A DNA stretch of 64,000 nucleotides from JACCZX01 sp963786295 (GTDB lineage: Bacteria > Pseudomonadota > Gammaproteobacteria > Burkholderiales > Burkholderiaceae_F). Below the pieces are notes generated by a model. The model searched no databases. It had not been told where the DNA came from and was given only the letters and a program-made list of their open reading frames with translations. The position numbers and the translations under genes were made by a program. The stretch lies in NCBI GenBank assembly GCA_963786295.1, contig CAWAYV010000049.1:69815-133814 (forward strand), read 5' to 3'. Positions 1 to 9,868 of the stretch are shown here, piece by piece (position 1 is the first letter of the stretch; the number at the start of each line of letters is the position of its first letter).

Positions 1-2
1 TC

Positions 3-185
3 GGCGAAGGCGGCACGATCCCGTTCATGAACATGCTCGGTGAGCGATTTCCGCGGGCGCAGTTCTTCATCACCGGCGTGCTCGGCCCGCATTCGAATGC
101 GCACGGGCCGAACGAGTTCTTGCATGTGCCTTACGCAAAGAAATTGACGGCGGCAGTAGCGAGCGTCGTGGCAGCAGTGCGCTAA
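3..185 (+). CDS. M20-family metallopeptidase, C-terminal fragment
   Basis: Only the last 60 codons are inside the window; the reading frame is open from the left edge to the TAA at 183-185. The translated tail (GEGGTIPFMNMLG near the start, then GPHSNAHGPNEFLH, then a helical end) matches the C-terminal end of the M20/M28 dipeptidase group (ArgE/DapE/CPG2-like). In that family a Gly-rich GEGGTIP segment and the His-containing GPNE segment belong to the dinuclear metal catalytic domain. The substrate cannot be told from this piece. It converges with gluQ, and the two stop codons overlap by four bases (182-185). Confidence 0.8.
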   Translation, partial: GEGGTIPFMNMLGERFPRAQFFITGVLGPHSNAHGPNEFLHVPYAKKLTAAVASVVAAVR

Positions 186-1066
186 GCCTGTTGTTGATTA
201 CTGCTGTGCTGAGTGCGCCATTGTTCAACCGCGCGTTCAAGAAATTCGTTGATCGACGCCGCCTCGAGCGTTCCTAGTCCGAGATGCTGCGCGGCGCGTT
301 GCAGTTCCTGCAATGGCCGCCTGCTATCGATCGCAATGGCTCCGGTTTGTTTTGACAGCTTCTCGCCCGCTGCATTCAGCACCAGCGGCACGTGCAGGTA
401 ACGCGGCGTCGGCAATCCGAGCGCACGTTGCAAGTAAATTTGGCGCGGTGTGTTGTCGAGCAGATCGGCGCCGCGGACGATGTCGGTTATTCCTTGCTCG
501 GCAGTCGTCGACGACGACCGCGAGCTGGTAGGCCCATAAGCCGTCGGCTCGCCTGACGACAAAGTCGCCGACGTCGCGCTTGACAGTTGCTGCGTGTACT
601 CGCCGGCTGCGCGATCGACGAAGTAGAAGTGTTCGTCGGGCACCCGAGTCCGATACGCGCGAATTGGTTTGCCCGGCGCTGCGCCCGCGGCGCACGTTCC
701 CGGATACACGCCTGCCCGGAGGCCGGACTGCGCTTCGATGACCTCATCGACGTCCTTGCGCGAGCACACACAGCCGTAGATCAATCCTGCCGCCTGTAGG
801 CGAGCGAACGCAGCTTGGTAATGCGCGCCGCGTGCACTTTGAAAGACCACTGGCTCATCGGATTCGAGCCCGCATCGCGCCAGCGTTTGCAGAATATGCT
901 GAGCCGCGCCCGGCACGGTACGCGGCGGATCGAGATCCTCGATGCGAACGAGCCAGGTTCCATTGGCCGCACGCGCGTCGAGCCAGCTTGCGAGCGCAGT
1001 CGCGAGCGATCCGGCGTGCAACGGCCCGGTCGGTGAAGGCGCAAAACGGCCACGATATGGCGTCAC
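182..1066 (-). CDS. gluQ: Glutamyl-Q tRNA(Asp) synthetase, with a compensated frameshift pair
   Basis: A truncated paralogue of glutamyl-tRNA synthetase that attaches glutamate to queuosine in the anticodon of tRNA-Asp. The frame is open for 294 aa, about the usual length. Visible are the HIGH-like FAPSPTGPLHAGS (residues 8-20), Zn-ligand cysteines C99, C101 and C125, and the KMSKS-like EKLSKQ (235-240); no anticodon-binding domain follows. Residues about 163-189 do not fit the family. Read one frame over, the same DNA (roughly 500-580) encodes VGDFVVRRADGLWAYQL, exactly the conserved stretch expected. A base therefore seems missing near 573 and an extra one present near 502. This is either a sequencing artefact or a recent mutation restored by a second one. 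Confidence 0.88.
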   Translation of the reverse strand: MTPYRGRFAPSPTGPLHAGSLATALASWLDARAANGTWLVRIEDLDPPRTVPGAAQHILQTLARCGLESDEPVVFQSARGAHYQAAFARLQAAGLIYGCVCSRKDVDEVIEAQSGLRAGVYPGTCAAGAAPGKPIRAYRTRVPDEHFYFVDRAAGEYTQQLSSATSATLSSGEPTAYGPTSSRSSSTTAEQGITDIVRGADLLDNTPRQIYLQRALGLPTPRYLHVPLVLNAAGEKLSKQTGAIAIDSRRPLQELQRAAQHLGLGTLEAASINEFLERAVEQWRTQHSSNQQQA

Positions 1067-1132
1067 GCGAAATGCAGGCCTTTGATTGTGCGATTTGGTT
1101 GATCCGGATTCCGGCTGATCTGCCCCGCTTTT

Positions 1133-3532
1133 GTGGCTTCAGGCGAACCGGTCGTGGACCGATTATCCGTGTATCCGCTGCACTGTCGTGCAGCCAACCT
1201 CGTCTCTAACAATCCAACGTTGGCCAAGTCAACTGTCACCGCTGAGCTTTTCAAGCTGTCGCTCGACCTTGGCCGCACGACGTGGTTCGGCAATCTTGCG
1301 TTCGGCTTGCTGATCGTGCTGATCTTATGGCGCGAAGATCAACTACCGGCAGCGTTGATATGGTGGTCGGTCTTGGCGGCGATCGTCGTTGCTCGCGCCT
1401 GGTATTGCCAGTATTTGTCGAACTGGATGTCGGCGCGCTCGAATCTGCTACCTCGCTCGGCGCAGGCGTATGCCGCGCTCGCTGCGCTGGAAGGCACCGC
1501 ATGGGCGCTTTCATTGGTCATGCTGCCGGCGGCCAGCGAATCGGCCGCGGTGCTGCAGCTGGTGTTATCGATCGCGGTTTTGCTCGGAACGCTGCTGGCG
1601 TTTGCGCCCGCGGGCATGCCATGGGTGGCGTTCGCGATCCCACTGGGGTTCGCGCAATTGATCTTCATGTTGTCGCGCGACCTGCCGTTGCGAGACGTCA
1701 CGCTTCTATCCTGGGCACTGACGATGATCGGTGCTGCGACGGCCTTTGTGTTGCTGCGCAAGGCGTTGTCGAACAACGTCGCAATGCGTACGCGCGCCAA
1801 CAGTTCGGCGCGCGCGCAGGAAGCGGCGAATGCGGAGCTCAACCGCAGCCGCGAGCAATTGCGGATGGCGCTGGACGCGATTGACGCCGGTGTTGCGGAT
1901 ACCAACGTCTTGACCGGTGAACGGTCGTTTTCGTCGCGCTACATCCAGATCCTCGGGTATTCGGATCGTGAATCGTTTTTGCAGGCGTACAAGTTTACGG
2001 AGTCACTGCATCCGGACGATCGCGACCGCGTACGCATAGCGCGCCGCCGCCACATCGATCATGGTGCTGCGTTGCGCGAAGAATGCAGAATGCAGCGCGC
2101 CGACGGCAGTTATGTGTGGGTAATTCTGCGCGGGGAGTCGGTGCGTGGCAGCAGCGGCCGCACAACACGTCTGGTGTTTTCGATCGTCGATGACACCGAG
2201 CGCCGCGCCGCGCAGCACAAACTGGCGGAAAGCGAACGCCTTTATCGCGCGCTGGTGGAAGCGTCGCCCTCGCTTATCTGGATTTGCGACCGGTATGCGC
2301 GCCTGACGTTTGTGTCGGATCGCGCATGCCGTGACTTATACGGCTACGAACCGCGCGAGATGCTGGGCCGCTACGTCTGGGACTTTAACGCGCCGGAATT
2401 CACGCGCCGCGAGTTTCTGCGGCGCTTCTCGCCGGTGATGCACGGCAGGTCGGTGTTTGACATGGAGGCGATACAGCGGACCAAGGGTGCCGAGCCGCTG
2501 TACGTGAACATCAGCGCATTACCGATGCTGAACGATGCAGGAGAAATCGAGTCGGTGACCGGAATCTGCAGCGACATCACTGGATTGAAGCAGCGCGAAC
2601 GCGAACTCAACATCGCGCTGCGCAACCAGCAGGCGGTATTCGACGCGGCCGGCGAGGGCATCGCATTCGTTCGTCGTGGGCGCATCGAAGGACCGAACGG
2701 TGCGCTGGCGCGCATGCTGGGGATGCTGCGCGATGAGTTGATTGGGCGCCCGGTCTCGGACATCCTGGCCAACGCAGGTGACTGGGAAACCATCGAACAC
2801 GGCACCAGCGCGGCCGGGGTCAAGGGCGACGCGGCGATTCACGAGGTGATGCTGCGCGCGCAGGACGGACGCACGATCTGGTGCCAGCTGACTTCGCGCC
2901 AGGCTGGGGAAGCGAATTCGCGGATCCTGGTGCTGACCGACATTTCGGCGCTAAAAAAGCGCGAGGAATACGCTTGGCATCAAGCCAACCACGACGATTT
3001 GACCGGATTGCCGAATCGCCGCCTGCTGGTCGAACACGCGCGCCGTCTGCTGTCGGTGGCGCTGCGGCAACGGCGACTGGCCGCCGTTCTGGTGCTCGAC
3101 TTAGACGGCTTCAAGGAATTTAACGATCTGTTTGGGCACGCCTATGGCGATGCTTTGCTGCGGCGCGTGGCGCAGCGGTTGTCCAATGTCCTGCGAGACT
3201 ACGACCTGGTTGCGCGCACCGGCGGCGACGAGTTTGTCGTGCTGTTGCCGGAGATCGATGAACCGTCGATCGCCGCGGTGGTTGCTGAAAAGCTGATCGC
3301 CGCCGCCAGCGAAAACGTCGACGTACCTGGGCGCACGGTTCGCATGCACGCCAGCGTCGGTATTGCGCTTTTTCCCGCGGATGGCCACGACTTCGATTCG
3401 CTGCTGTCATCGGCCGACAACGCGATGTACGCCGCTAAGGCGGCCGGCAAGAACGGCTACCAGTTCGCTGGCGAAGTCGGCACCACGGCGCCCAAGCGCG
3501 CCGGCTCCAAAGACAGCGTGCGGCTGCAATAG
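1133..3532 (+). CDS. Membrane PAS-PAS-PAS diguanylate cyclase
   Basis: Predicted to make cyclic di-GMP from two GTP at the inner membrane. The 799-aa protein has about five hydrophobic segments in residues 50-220 (a MASE-like sensor region), then three PAS-like modules (about 240-360, 365-485, 495-610) and a C-terminal GGDEF domain. The active-site GGDEF is at 697-701. An inhibitory I-site, RDYD (688-691), sits five residues before it, so product inhibition is expected. The domain starts with the typical LTGLPNRRLL. The start is a GTG; no good ATG exists before the membrane part, so the exact start is uncertain. No EAL domain is present. A paralogous cyclase follows on the same strand. The input signal is unknown. 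Confidence 0.88.
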   Translation: MASGEPVVDRLSVYPLHCRAANLVSNNPTLAKSTVTAELFKLSLDLGRTTWFGNLAFGLLIVLILWREDQLPAALIWWSVLAAIVVARAWYCQYLSNWMSARSNLLPRSAQAYAALAALEGTAWALSLVMLPAASESAAVLQLVLSIAVLLGTLLAFAPAGMPWVAFAIPLGFAQLIFMLSRDLPLRDVTLLSWALTMIGAATAFVLLRKALSNNVAMRTRANSSARAQEAANAELNRSREQLRMALDAIDAGVADTNVLTGERSFSSRYIQILGYSDRESFLQAYKFTESLHPDDRDRVRIARRRHIDHGAALREECRMQRADGSYVWVILRGESVRGSSGRTTRLVFSIVDDTERRAAQHKLAESERLYRALVEASPSLIWICDRYARLTFVSDRACRDLYGYEPREMLGRYVWDFNAPEFTRREFLRRFSPVMHGRSVFDMEAIQRTKGAEPLYVNISALPMLNDAGEIESVTGICSDITGLKQRERELNIALRNQQAVFDAAGEGIAFVRRGRIEGPNGALARMLGMLRDELIGRPVSDILANAGDWETIEHGTSAAGVKGDAAIHEVMLRAQDGRTIWCQLTSRQAGEANSRILVLTDISALKKREEYAWHQANHDDLTGLPNRRLLVEHARRLLSVALRQRRLAAVLVLDLDGFKEFNDLFGHAYGDALLRRVAQRLSNVLRDYDLVARTGGDEFVVLLPEIDEPSIAAVVAEKLIAAASENVDVPGRTVRMHASVGIALFPADGHDFDSLLSSADNAMYAAKAAGKNGYQFAGEVGTTAPKRAGSKDSVRLQ

Positions 3533-3623
3533 CGGCCGGCGCCTAGCACGCCCGCGGGATGCGTGGGAGGCCGAATCCTCATCTTTTCGGCCTAACGCGA
3601 CGCCCAATGGCGCTATGCGCCGA

Positions 3624-3643
3624 CAGTCGGCAATTGCCGACTG
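3624..3643. repeat. 20-bp perfect palindrome between the two cyclase genes
   Basis: CAGTCGGCAATTGCCGACTG reads identically on both strands, and lies 63 bp before the proposed start of the second cyclase. A second imperfect hairpin (GGCCGAA...TTCGGCC) lies just before it, around 3571-3595. No T-run follows either, so they do not look like intrinsic terminators. A dimeric operator or an mRNA structure are both possible; no protein can be named for it. Confidence 0.6.
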
Positions 3644-3705
3644 CGGCGGCTGACCGCTAGGATGTCACTCCACCCTGGTCGCCAGTCGCGCGCAGCGCGG
3701 TCTCT

Positions 3706-6700
3706 ATGTATTCGAGCGGAGTACCCACCGACACGCGTAGCGCTTCGCACACGCCGCCTGCACATGGCCAGTTCGATCTGCGCGTCGCGTTTGCCGCCGA
3801 GCGGCGCCTGCTGCCCGCGCTGCTGTTGATCGGTCTGGTGGCGGCGTTTGCCTCGATGCGCGCCGGTGCCAATGCGCTCGCGCTGGCCTGGCTGACGCTC
3901 TACGGAGTCAACGCGGCGATTCGGTTTCTGATCGCCACCGAATACGCGGCCGCGCCGGGCGAGGTGTTGGCGGAGACGCGTGGCGGGAAAATCTATCTGG
4001 CCACCGCGATAGCGGATGTTGTCCTGTGGACATTGATGCTCGCGCTGGTACCCAACCCCGCGGCGTTTGTGGCGGGCCCGGGCGCGTACGCGGCGGCCGG
4101 CGCCGTCTTGCTGGCGGCGCTCAGTTACGGCGGCTGGCCGCGCGTCTGGACTTTTTATGTGCTGGCCTGGGTCGGCGTGTTCGCGATCGGTGCGCTGCGC
4201 GTACAAGGCGAAATGCCGACGTTTGTGATGGGGTTTCCGCTGTGGCTGCTGGCCGCGTGGTGGATCGGCCGCCAGCAACCGATGGCGCGCCATGTCGCGC
4301 GCACGAAGCAGCAGACCATGGCCAGCAATTTGACGCGGTTCGGTTGGCAGGCCGCGATTCACGCGATTCCGACGCCCGTGATCGTGGTGCGCAACGATCG
4401 TCTGATCGAAGTCAACCGTTCCGCGTGCGAATTTATCGGTCGCGGGGAACGCGCCCTTGTCGGTAGCTTGGTTGCCGAGTGCCTGGTGGCCGACCCGCCC
4501 GACGCGCTCGATCCCGTCAAGCATCCATCAAAGTCGAGCGTCGCCGTCGAGATCAGGCCGGCGGGCCGCACGTTCGACGGTGCGCTGTGGAATGGTCGTG
4601 TGCGCTTCATGGAACCCGGCCGCGCAGTCGTCGGTAATCGTGATTGCGCTGACCAAGGCCGCGCACGAGCCGTTTGGTCCGACTCGATTGCTCGAAGACG
4701 CGCGCCGCTTTGCCGAATGGATGGGTGGCATGCAGGGGCTGCCGTGGTATCGCGATGAGCGCGGCATTCTCGTGCTTCCGCGCGAGTTTCCCCCGCCCAC
4801 TGACCGCTTGCTGGCCAGCGACTCAACAAGTTTTCCTCTTGGCTATCTGTTGCCGGAAGGAGAACGCGCCCGCATCAACGGTATTTATAAAGAATTCTTG
4901 CGGGCAGGGGCGGTATTCGACGAACGCATGAGTTTGCGCGACATGAGTGGCGTCGCACGCCTGGTGCGCGTCATCTGTGTTACGCGTCCGCCGATCGGCA
5001 ATGCGGTGGCGCCGGTGGTCGGAACGATCGCGGCGGCAAAGGGCACACCAGAGCGCCCGGTCGAAGCGACTGCCGATCTGCTGGCGCGCCTGCCAGTGTT
5101 GGTCTGGTTGGTCGATTCGCACGGCCGGGTGGTGCATGCGCAAAGTACCGATCCAAAGCGCTGGGGGCTGCGCGCCGAGACGCGGCTGCGTCCGCAGTGG
5201 GACGAGGCGTTCGAGTTCAAGAGCGAATCGCGCGCCGCGATGTTGAACGCGCTGCAGAAGTCGCTCGACGGCACGCCGGTGTTCGACGTCGTCAACGCAC
5301 GCACCAGCCGGTCGGGCGGGCGCTTGGCTTTACGCAGTCACTTCGTGCCTTACACCAGCCATGACCCGAGCAAGAAGCTGCAGGCGGTGCTGGTGCTCGA
5401 CACGATCGCATCGCATACCGAATTGATTGAGCTCGATCGATTGAAGCGCAGCAAGTCACAATACAAGTCGCTGGTCGAAGCGTCGGCCAATCTGATCTGG
5501 GCGTGCAACGACAAATTCATCATTACGTTCGTCAGCCGCCGTGCGACGCGCGAGATCTACGGCTACGAGACGCGCGAGCTGATCGGCCGCTCGATCGAAG
5601 TACTGCTTCCGACCGATATCGATCAGCCTGCGGTCGGTGCTGCGTTCGCGGCGCTGCGCGAGGGTAAGCCGATTCGCGATCTCGAAGCCGTGCATATGAC
5701 ACAAGGCGGCCGGCGCTTGATTGTGTCGATCAGCGCGGCGCCGCTGCGTCGGCCCGACGGCACGTTCGCCGGCGTAATCGGCATGAATGCGGATTTGACC
5801 GCCTTGAAATCGCGCGAGCGGCGGCTGTCGGAGGCGTTGCGCGTCGAGCGTACCGTACTCGACTCGGCGGGTCAGGCGATCGCGGTCGTCAAGCTGGGCA
5901 CTGTGCAAAGGTGCAACGATGCATTCCTGCGCCTAGTGGGCTTGCCGCCGGATGAGCTGGCACGCACACAGCTGTCCGAGTGCCTGTTGGAGGCCGACGA
6001 CTGGCGCGATGTCACCCAAGCGGCCGAAGAGGCAGGCACGCGCGATCAGGCTGTGGTGCGCGAGTTGCGCGTGCAGCGCGGTGCCAAGCTCGCGCATGCG
6101 ATGGGCTCGGGCGAGGGTGCTGCCTGGTGCCAGGTCACCGCACGCTCGATCGCCCCGGGCGAATTCGTGCTCGTGATCGCCGATATCGACACGCTGAAGC
6201 AGCGCGAAGCCAACGCACTGCACGAAGCGCAACACGATGAGCTCACCGGCCTTCCGAATCGACGCCTACTGGCGGAACGCGCCGCCGCAGCGTTGGCGAC
6301 TTCCGAGCTGCGCCACGTCAGTTGCGCGGTCCTCGCGGTCGATCTCGATGGTTTCAAGGACATTAACGATCAGTACGGCCACGAAGTCGGCGACTTGATG
6401 TTGCGCGAAATTGCGGTGCGATTGACGCGCGTGATGCGGCCGCAGGACACGGTGGCGCGCCGTGGCGGCGATGAGTTTGCAGTGCTGGCGCCCGATGTTG
6501 GTGCGCGGCTTGAGGTGGAAAAAATTACGCTGCGGCTGCTGCAGGCGATCTCGCAGCCGGTGATATTGCCCGGCGAAGCGCTGGGCGAGGCGGCGGGTAC
6601 GCTGCCGCCGTTAACGGTGTCCGCCAGCATCGGGGTGGCCCTGGCGCCCGAGCAAGGGCGCGATCTCGAGCGCCTGCTGCAACTGGCAGACCTTGCGATG

Positions 6701-6805
6701 TACGACGCGAAGCTAAGGGGCAAGAACCGGTTCGCGTTCGCGCACAACGCCGGTTTGCCGAACAACGTCACGCCGCTCGTACCGCGCGCCACGCGCAACG
6801 CATAG
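3706..6805 (+). CDS. Membrane PAS diguanylate cyclase, one frameshift
   Basis: A second diguanylate cyclase, paralogous to its upstream neighbour. The frame open from 3706 carries an N-terminal membrane part (about six hydrophobic segments, residues 25-195) and the beginning of a PAS module. It must then switch by +1 at about 4621-4630, where FMEPGR continues as SSVIVIALTKA in the frame that ends at 6805. Removing one base gives about 1032 aa. After the membrane part come several PAS-like regions and a C-terminal GGDEF domain: LTGLPNRRLL, I-site RPQD, then RRGGDEF at about residues 918-924. Both active and inhibitory sites are intact. The ATG at 3706 lies before a hydrophilic N-terminus and is the likely start. 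The broken frame may be a sequence error, because the rest is well conserved. Confidence 0.8.
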
Positions 6806-6908
6806 CAAGGGTCTGCGCGCAATCAGCGGGGCAGGTCTGCGGCTTGCTTTTGTACGCGGGCCGCCGCGCCGCCCGAAGGCGGTCCGCCTAACTAATCAGT
6901 GAAATTTC

Positions 6909-7613
6909 ATGCTCATTGTTCGCCGCAGCGATGAACGCGGCTATGCCGATCACGGTTGGCTGCAAACGTTTCACAGCTTTTCGTTCGCCGATTACCGAGA
7001 TCCCGATCACATGGGCTTTGGACCGCTGCGGGTGATCAACGAAGATCGGATTGCCCCGGGCATGGGCTTCGGAGCGCACAGTCATCACGATATGGAAATC
7101 ATCACCTACGTATTGGATGGCGAGCTTTCGCACAAGGACAGCATCGGACATGGCGCAGCCGCCGCGGTGATCCGGCCCGGCGACGTGCAACGGATGAGCG
7201 CCGGCACCGGAGTGCGGCATTCGGAATTCAATCAATCCGCACAGACCACGCACCTGTTGCAGATCTGGATCGAGCCGAACGTGCGGGGCATTGTCCCTAG
7301 CTATGAGGAAAAGCGCTTCGGCGCGGAAGAAAAGCGTGGGCGTTTGCGGCTCGTTGCTTCACCGGATGGCGCCGAAGGCTCAGTGAAGATTCATCAAGAC
7401 GCGCGCCTATATATCGGCTCGTTTACCGGCGACGAGAGCGCGGCACTGCCACTGGAAAAAGGCCGCCGTGCGTACGTGCACGTCGCGCGCGGCGAGGTTG
7501 ACGTCAACGCGACGCGTCTGCTGACCGGGGACGCTGCCAAACTCGAAGATGCCGATAGCATTCGGCTGGTCAACGGACATGAAGCCGAAATCTTGGTGTT
7601 CGATTTGCCATGA
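6909..7613 (+). CDS. Pirin-family bicupin
   Basis: A 234-aa protein of the pirin/YhaK group, cytoplasmic metal-binding bicupins. Some members show quercetin 2,3-dioxygenase activity in vitro and others act as redox-sensing partners. The metal ligands are visible in the N-terminal cupin as H57 and H59 (AHSHHDMEI) and H104 and E106 (GVRHSEF). The family opening FHSFSFADYRDPDHMGFGPLRV is close to the start. The length is that of the short YhaK type rather than the 280-aa type. A DoxX gene follows after 22 bp on the same strand; pirin-DoxX pairs are common and suggest a shared role in redox stress. The physiological substrate is not known. Confidence 0.9.
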   Translation: MLIVRRSDERGYADHGWLQTFHSFSFADYRDPDHMGFGPLRVINEDRIAPGMGFGAHSHHDMEIITYVLDGELSHKDSIGHGAAAAVIRPGDVQRMSAGTGVRHSEFNQSAQTTHLLQIWIEPNVRGIVPSYEEKRFGAEEKRGRLRLVASPDGAEGSVKIHQDARLYIGSFTGDESAALPLEKGRRAYVHVARGEVDVNATRLLTGDAAKLEDADSIRLVNGHEAEILVFDLP

Positions 7614-7635
7614 ATAATTCTTGAACGGAGCGACG

Positions 7636-8035
7636 ATGAATGCCTATTCCGATGCGCTGAGCTTGATCGGCCGGATTTTTCTCGCGGTCATTTTTTTGGT
7701 GTCCGGTTTCGGCAAGGTCGGCGGTTTCGAAGGGGTGGTCGGTGCGATCGCGTCAAAGGGCTTTCCGATGCCTCAAGTATTCGCCGTCGCGACCATCGTC
7801 ATAGAACTCGGCGTCGCGCTTGATGCTTGTCTTCGGCTGGAAGGCGCGTTGGGCCGCGTTCCTGCTCGCGGTATTTACTGCGATCGTCACGTTCTTCTTC
7901 CACAACTTCTGGGCAGTGCCCGAAGCGCAGAAAGTGATGGAGCAGATCATGTTCTTGAAGAATCTGGCGCTGATCGGGGGATTGCTGCTGGTGATGGCCT
8001 TTGGTCCGGGGCGGTTGAGCGTCGACAAACGTTAG
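7636..8035 (+). CDS. DoxX-family membrane protein, one frameshift
   Basis: A small four-helix inner-membrane protein of the DoxX/YphA type. The ATG at 7636 has a CGGAG Shine-Dalgarno five bases upstream. The first part (LIGRIFLAVIFLVSGFGKV, then the second helix to IELGVAL) is in one frame. The remainder (MLVFGWKARWAAFLLAVFTA, then the HNFW segment and LKNLALIGGLLLVMAFGPG) is one frame over, with an apparent extra G near 7820. Corrected, the protein is about 132 aa, the usual size. DoxX proteins are linked to thiosulfate or redox metabolism, but the biochemical role of this one is unknown. The gene overlaps the stop codon of the convergent esterase gene by four bases. Confidence 0.8.
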
Positions 8036-8700
8036 GCCAGGACTCGCTTCAGAAACGCGGCGATATCGCGGATCTCCTGCTCATTCACCGAGTGCGGCAT
8101 CGGATACTGATGCCACTCGACTGCATAGCCGGCCGCTCTTAGAGCATCGCGCGAAGCGGCGCCGCGCTCGAGCGGCACGATCGGATCCGACGTGCCGTGC
8201 GCCATGAAGATCGGCACGCCGACACTTGCCAAGTGGCGTTCCTGAGCGAAGCTATCTGCCAGCGGCAGATAGCAGGACAACGCGATGATTGCGGCCAGCG
8301 GCTCCGGCTGGCGCAGCCCGGTCTGCAAAGCGATCGCGCCGCCTTGCGAAAAGCCTGCGAGCACGATGCGTGATCTTGCAACGCCGCGCTCGGCCTCACG
8401 CGCGATCAGCGCTTCGACCTGCTGCTGCGACGCGCGTATTCCTTTTTCGTCCTCGCGGCGAAGAAGATCAACATTGACAATGTCGTACCACGCACGCATC
8501 ACGGCGCCGCCATTGATCGTTACCGGCATCGTCGCAGCATGCGGAAACACGTAACGCGCCGCCGGCGCGCCGAGCGCCTGCAACTCGCGCACGACCGGTA
8601 CAAAGTCATAACCGTCGGCACCGAGGCCATGCAGCCAGATCACGGTGGCCGACGGCGACGGGTGCGTCTGCAGCTCAACGCATTCGAGCAGCGTGTTCAC
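8032..8700 (-). CDS. Carboxylesterase (phospholipase/carboxylesterase family)
   Basis: A 222-aa cytoplasmic alpha/beta hydrolase of the EstB/acyl-protein-thioesterase group, which hydrolyses short-chain esters. The nucleophile is S118 in GFSQGG, with acid D172 (GTSDPIV) and base H203 (MPHSV). The oxyanion-hole motif LHGLGADG (24-30) is near the N-terminus, and a conserved WYDI segment follows. The length is that of the family. The start overlaps the stop of mog by four bases (ATGA), so it is the last gene of a darP-mog-esterase operon. Its natural substrate is unknown. Confidence 0.9.
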   Translation of the reverse strand: MNTLLECVELQTHPSPSATVIWLHGLGADGYDFVPVVRELQALGAPAARYVFPHAATMPVTINGGAVMRAWYDIVNVDLLRREDEKGIRASQQQVEALIAREAERGVARSRIVLAGFSQGGAIALQTGLRQPEPLAAIIALSCYLPLADSFAQERHLASVGVPIFMAHGTSDPIVPLERGAASRDALRAAGYAVEWHQYPMPHSVNEQEIRDIAAFLKRVLA

Positions 8701-9314
8701 GCGCCGGCCTTTAGCGCGGACTTCGGCCGGAATGACTTAACCACCGCGTCGTGAGTCTCGATATACGGCCCGCCTATCAGATCGATGCAGTACGGCACGG
8801 CAGAAAAAATGCCATGCACGTTCGACTCACCGGCGGGCGACTTCAAACCCTCCAGTGTTTCTGTGATCGCTTTCGGCTGGCCCGGCAAGTTCAGAATCAG
8901 CGCTGCGTGGTTACCGGTCTCACGCAGCACTCCCACTTGGCGCGACAAAATCGCGGTGGGCACGAACTCGAGCGAGATGCGGCGCATCTGCTCACCAAAG
9001 CCTGGCATCACGCGTGTCGCGACGGCAAGCGTGGCTTCGGGCGTCACGTCTCGCCGGGCCGGACCCGTACCGCCGGTGGTTAGCACCAGGTCGCAACCGA
9101 CGTCATCGACGAGTTCGATCAATGCCTGCTCGATCGTCGATCGGTCATCGGCAATCAGGCGCTGATGCGTTTGAAACGGTGTTTTCAGCGCGCGCGAGAA
9201 CCACTGCTGCAGTCCGGGCAGCCCCTGGTCGACGTAGATGCCTTGCGAGGCGCGATCGGAGATCGATACCAAGCCCAAAATGAGTTCGTTCGCGAATGCG
9301 CGTGTAGCCTTCAT
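8697..9314 (-). CDS. mog: Molybdopterin adenylyltransferase
   Basis: Activates molybdopterin by adenylation before molybdate insertion, a late step of molybdenum cofactor synthesis in the cytoplasm. The 205-aa protein has the MoCF-biosynthesis fold with the nucleotide-binding LTTGGTGPARRDVTPEA segment at about residues 99-115. The conserved LVSISDRASQG is close to the N-terminus, and NLPGQPKAI lies in the second half. This is the pattern of MogA rather than MoaB. The gene overlaps darP upstream and the esterase downstream by four bases each, so the three are probably translated in a coupled way. Confidence 0.9.
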   Translation of the reverse strand: MKATRAFANELILGLVSISDRASQGIYVDQGLPGLQQWFSRALKTPFQTHQRLIADDRSTIEQALIELVDDVGCDLVLTTGGTGPARRDVTPEATLAVATRVMPGFGEQMRRISLEFVPTAILSRQVGVLRETGNHAALILNLPGQPKAITETLEGLKSPAGESNVHGIFSAVPYCIDLIGGPYIETHDAVVKSFRPKSALKAGA

Positions 9315-9850
9315 TGCCCTGCGGTGCGATCGCGCAATTCGTTTTCCAGATGCCGATTTTCCAGGTGCGAATACAAGCGGCGGTAAAGCTCACGCGTGTG
9401 CTTCGGCGGCTGCTGCAACTGTCGCTCACGCCGCGATGCGCGGATCGCAGAGCGCAGCCATTGCGCCTCGGCGTCCGGATGCTCGGCAATGAATGCAGTC
9501 AACGCTGCGTCGTCGTCGAGCAATCGGTCGCGCCATGCCTCGGCCCGGTGCATCAGCGACACCGCGGCGCGTGATTCCCCGGTGACTCTCTCGAGTGCCG
9601 CACGAATCGCATCGGCGTCGGCCCGGCGCATCAGCTTGCCCAGGTACTGCATGTGGCGCCGCCGCGCTTCATGGCTCGTCACACGGTGGGCAAAGTCGAC
9701 GGCTTCACGAAGTTCATCGGACAGGTCGAGCCGCGCAAACTGATCGTGGCTCAACTCGACGAGCCGCTCGCCGAGCGTCTGCAGCGCGTGCATTTGCCTT
9801 TTGCGCTCGGTTTTGCTCGGTCGATCGTCGCTATCCGCCATTGGCGCCAT
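9311..9850 (-). CDS. darP: Ribosome-associated DarP/YjgA (DUF615) protein
   Basis: A 179-aa basic, helix-rich protein of the DUF615 family. The E. coli member associates with late 50S precursors and aids assembly of the peptidyl transferase centre. The family opening SKTERKRQMHALQ-LGE is at residues 12-28, followed by the conserved REAVDFAHR and SHEARRRHMQYLGKLMR segments. Two ATGs (9850 and 9841) could be the start; the first is used here. The 5' end faces pmbA, a divergent pairing found widely in Beta- and Gammaproteobacteria. Confidence 0.9.
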   Translation of the reverse strand: MAPMADSDDRPSKTERKRQMHALQTLGERLVELSHDQFARLDLSDELREAVDFAHRVTSHEARRRHMQYLGKLMRRADADAIRAALERVTGESRAAVSLMHRAEAWRDRLLDDDAALTAFIAEHPDAEAQWLRSAIRASRRERQLQQPPKHTRELYRRLYSHLENRHLENELRDRTAGQ

Positions 9851-9868
9851 CGTTGGCTATCATACCCA

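Noticed and set aside
4600..4640. Programmed frameshift in the second cyclase
   Set aside because: No slippery heptamer or following pseudoknot is visible, and similar shifts occur in many other genes of the window.
9653..9868. Upstream 72-codon extension of the pmbA frame
   Set aside because: It is antisense to darP, and the family sequence begins only after the GTG at 9869.
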